Assembly: GCA_023417515.1 (NCBI GenBank)
Contig: JAEZFL010000009.1
Coordinates: 1 to 7,014, forward strand
Source: Pseudomonadota bacterium
Lineage (GTDB): Bacteria > Pseudomonadota > Alphaproteobacteria > Sphingomonadales > Sphingomonadaceae
Direction of reading: 5' to 3'
DNA: 7,014 nucleotides
The notes beneath the pieces are model-generated. The model was not told where the DNA came from, did not search any database, and was given only the letters and a program-made list of their open reading frames with translations. The position numbers and the translations under genes are program-made. Of this stretch, positions 6,020 through 7,014 are shown piece after piece (the first letter of the stretch is position 1; each line of letters starts with the position of its first letter).

Positions 6020-6125
6020 AGTGGCGTCCGCCTCGCGCCGGCGGCTCGAGGCCCGCACCCCTGATCGTTCTCTCAGCAACCACTGGGGCGGCGGTCGCCG
6101 ACCCCGCCACCGCGCCTCAGCGCAG

Positions 6126-6183
6126 CCCCGAAATTACACTTGTTTTCGCGGTGGTCACCGCGAAAACAAGTGTCATTTCGGGG
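6126..6183. terminator. 28-bp near-perfect palindrome, probable helicase terminator
   Basis: The left arm 6126-6153 and right arm 6156-6183 are complementary over 28 bases with a single mismatch (T at 6135 against C at 6174), separated by two bases. The arms begin CCCCGAAAT and contain ACACTTGTTTTCGCGG. It is much richer in A/T than the neighbouring genes. It starts 27 bases after the helicase stop on the minus strand, so transcription termination is the simplest role. No T-run follows on the minus strand. Its length and near-perfection also fit a dispersed palindromic repeat element. Confidence 0.7.
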
Positions 6184-6210
6184 ATCGAACGTGACAGGTG
6201 CAGTCGGGTG

Positions 6211-7014
6211 TCAGGCGGACTTGAGCCACTTGCGGCCGACGACCAGGCGACGCTCGAGCTGCTCGAGCGTGGCCTCGGAGATCTTGCGGATCCCGGCGAG
6301 CCGGTTGAGCTCGGCGTTGACCTGCGGGTGGCTCCATCCCGTCACCCGCACCAGGTCGCGGGCCAGATCCGCGTTCGAGTCGCGCAGCGCCACCTTGCGT
6401 TGACGCAGGTTGACGGTGTCGCCGCCGGAGTGGGTGCCGTCGTCACCGGCCAGACCACGTGGCATGCCGCCGCCCGGCAGTGGCGGGGGCAGCAGGATCA
6501 GGTCGACACCCGGGGCGTCGCGCAGGTCGTGCAGCTCGCCGTCGGGGTCCTCACCGAAGACACCCTCGTCGACGTCCGCGTCGGGCCCGCTGCGACCCGA
6601 CTCCCCGAGCGACACCGACCCGATGACCGCGAACAGGCTCATCTGCTCCTCGGGGTCGTCGATCGCGTCGAGCTCCGGTTCACCCTCGGGCTGCACCAGA
6701 CCTTCGTCGGCATCGGCCTTCTTGCGCAGGCTGTGGCGCCGCTGCTCGGACAGGTGCGTGGCGAAGTGCCGCAGGCGGGCGTCGTCGGGCAGGAAGAAGT
6801 ACGCCTTCTGGCGGGGCACCCCACGGGTCCAGCGCACGACGCGGCCCACGGCCTGGCGGAAGAAGAGCTCGGTGGTCGTGGTGGTGGCGAACACCGCGAT
6901 GCGCAGCCGCGGGATGTCGACGCCCTCGGACACCATGCGCACCGCGATGATCCACGGCTGCTCCCCCGCCGCGAAGCGGGCGATCTTCGCCGAGGCGTCG
7001 GGGTCGTCGGACAC
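6211..7014 (-). CDS. SF2 DEAD/DEAH-box helicase, C-terminal part (COG1061-like)
   Basis: The last 267 codons lie in the window; the gene continues past the right edge, so the ATPase domain with Walker A and B motifs is not seen. Visible is the second RecA-like domain: WIIAVRMVSEGVDIPRL (21-37 of the fragment; motif V), VFATTTTTELFFRQAVGRVVRW (41-62; motif VI, with Q54 and the R58/R61 arginines), then KAYFFLPDDARL. An acidic, poorly ordered linker (about 100-200, with DADEG, EPELDAIDDPEEQ and DADVDEGVFGEDPDGE) leads to a C-terminal helical domain, NLRQRKVALRDSNADLARDLVRVTGWSHPQVNAELNRLAG (202-241), ending RRLVVGRKWLKSA. That domain resembles the tail of a group of uncharacterised actinobacterial helicases, from memory. 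The proteins are cytoplasmic ATP-dependent nucleic-acid translocases; whether this one acts in repair, restriction or RNA metabolism cannot be decided here. It lies in the same direction as the glycosyltransferase but is separated by a hairpin, so probably in its own transcript. Confidence 0.88.
   Translation of the reverse strand: MSDDPDASAKIARFAAGEQPWIIAVRMVSEGVDIPRLRIAVFATTTTTELFFRQAVGRVVRWTRGVPRQKAYFFLPDDARLRHFATHLSEQRRHSLRKKADADEGLVQPEGEPELDAIDDPEEQMSLFAVIGSVSLGESGRSGPDADVDEGVFGEDPDGELHDLRDAPGVDLILLPPPLPGGGMPRGLAGDDGTHSGGDTVNLRQRKVALRDSNADLARDLVRVTGWSHPQVNAELNRLAGIRKISEATLEQLERRLVVGRKWLKSA

Larger units (their letters stand above)
5981..6210. other. Intergenic region between helicase 3' end and glycosyltransferase 5' end
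   Basis: These 230 bases hold, from right to left, the probable helicase terminator hairpin (6126-6183), about 100 bases with no recognisable gene or motif, and the candidate glycosyltransferase promoter and ribosome-binding site. An eight-base inverted pair GAACGATC (6002-6009) and GATCGTTC (6063-6070) brackets the promoter candidate. No small open frame here has a convincing start or ribosome-binding site. Confidence 0.6.

Noticed and set aside
6211..7014. Part of a defence or restriction system built around the SF2 helicase
   Set aside because: No nuclease, methyltransferase or other defence partner is visible. Only the helicase C-terminus is in the window and its neighbours are ordinary genes. 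The left half of the gene and the region beyond would have to be examined.

Overview
The window comes from a very GC-rich bacterial chromosome. Strong G/C preference at third codon positions, TAnnnT-type -10 boxes lying directly in front of start codons (leaderless mRNAs), and the protein families present point to an actinobacterium. Placement near Nocardioidaceae or other Propionibacteriales is only a guess. Six protein genes fill nearly all of it, and nothing is recognisable as a tRNA, rRNA, insertion sequence, prophage or CRISPR array.

Layout from left to right. (1) The N-terminal part of an ABC1/UbiB-type atypical kinase gene on the minus strand runs off the left edge. (2) A 181-base divergent intergenic region carries six full copies and one partial copy of a 15-base tandem repeat. 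(3) A plus-strand gene encodes a secreted and membrane-anchored protein of unknown function (signal peptide, conserved-looking extracellular domain with a WHDHRIHWM motif, about five C-terminal membrane helices). (4) A convergent minus-strand gene encodes a rhodanese-domain lipoprotein. (5) A 46-base divergent promoter region is shared with (6) hrpB, a complete 855-residue DExH helicase on the plus strand. (7) A minus-strand GT-C/ArnT-like membrane glycosyltransferase has a 3' end that overlaps the hrpB 3' end and contains a long perfect inverted repeat. (8) A 230-base intergenic region follows, carrying a second and even longer palindrome. (9) The C-terminal part of an SF2 (DEAD/DEAH, COG1061-like) helicase gene on the minus strand runs off the right edge.

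The genes do not form an obvious pathway or operon. Orientation alternates and each gene appears to have its own expression signals. Functional links can only be guessed: several products act at the cell envelope (exported protein, rhodanese lipoprotein, glycosyltransferase), and two are nucleic-acid helicases. The content reads as ordinary chromosomal housekeeping or conserved-hypothetical sequence rather than an accessory island. I found no convincing new multi-gene system.

The non-coding structure is the most interesting part. It comprises the 15-base repeat array between divergent genes, a compact back-to-back pair of leaderless promoters, two near-perfect hairpins just after the hrpB and helicase stop codons (the first embedded in the opposing glycosyltransferase reading frame), and a predicted hairpin that places the glycosyltransferase start codon in its loop.
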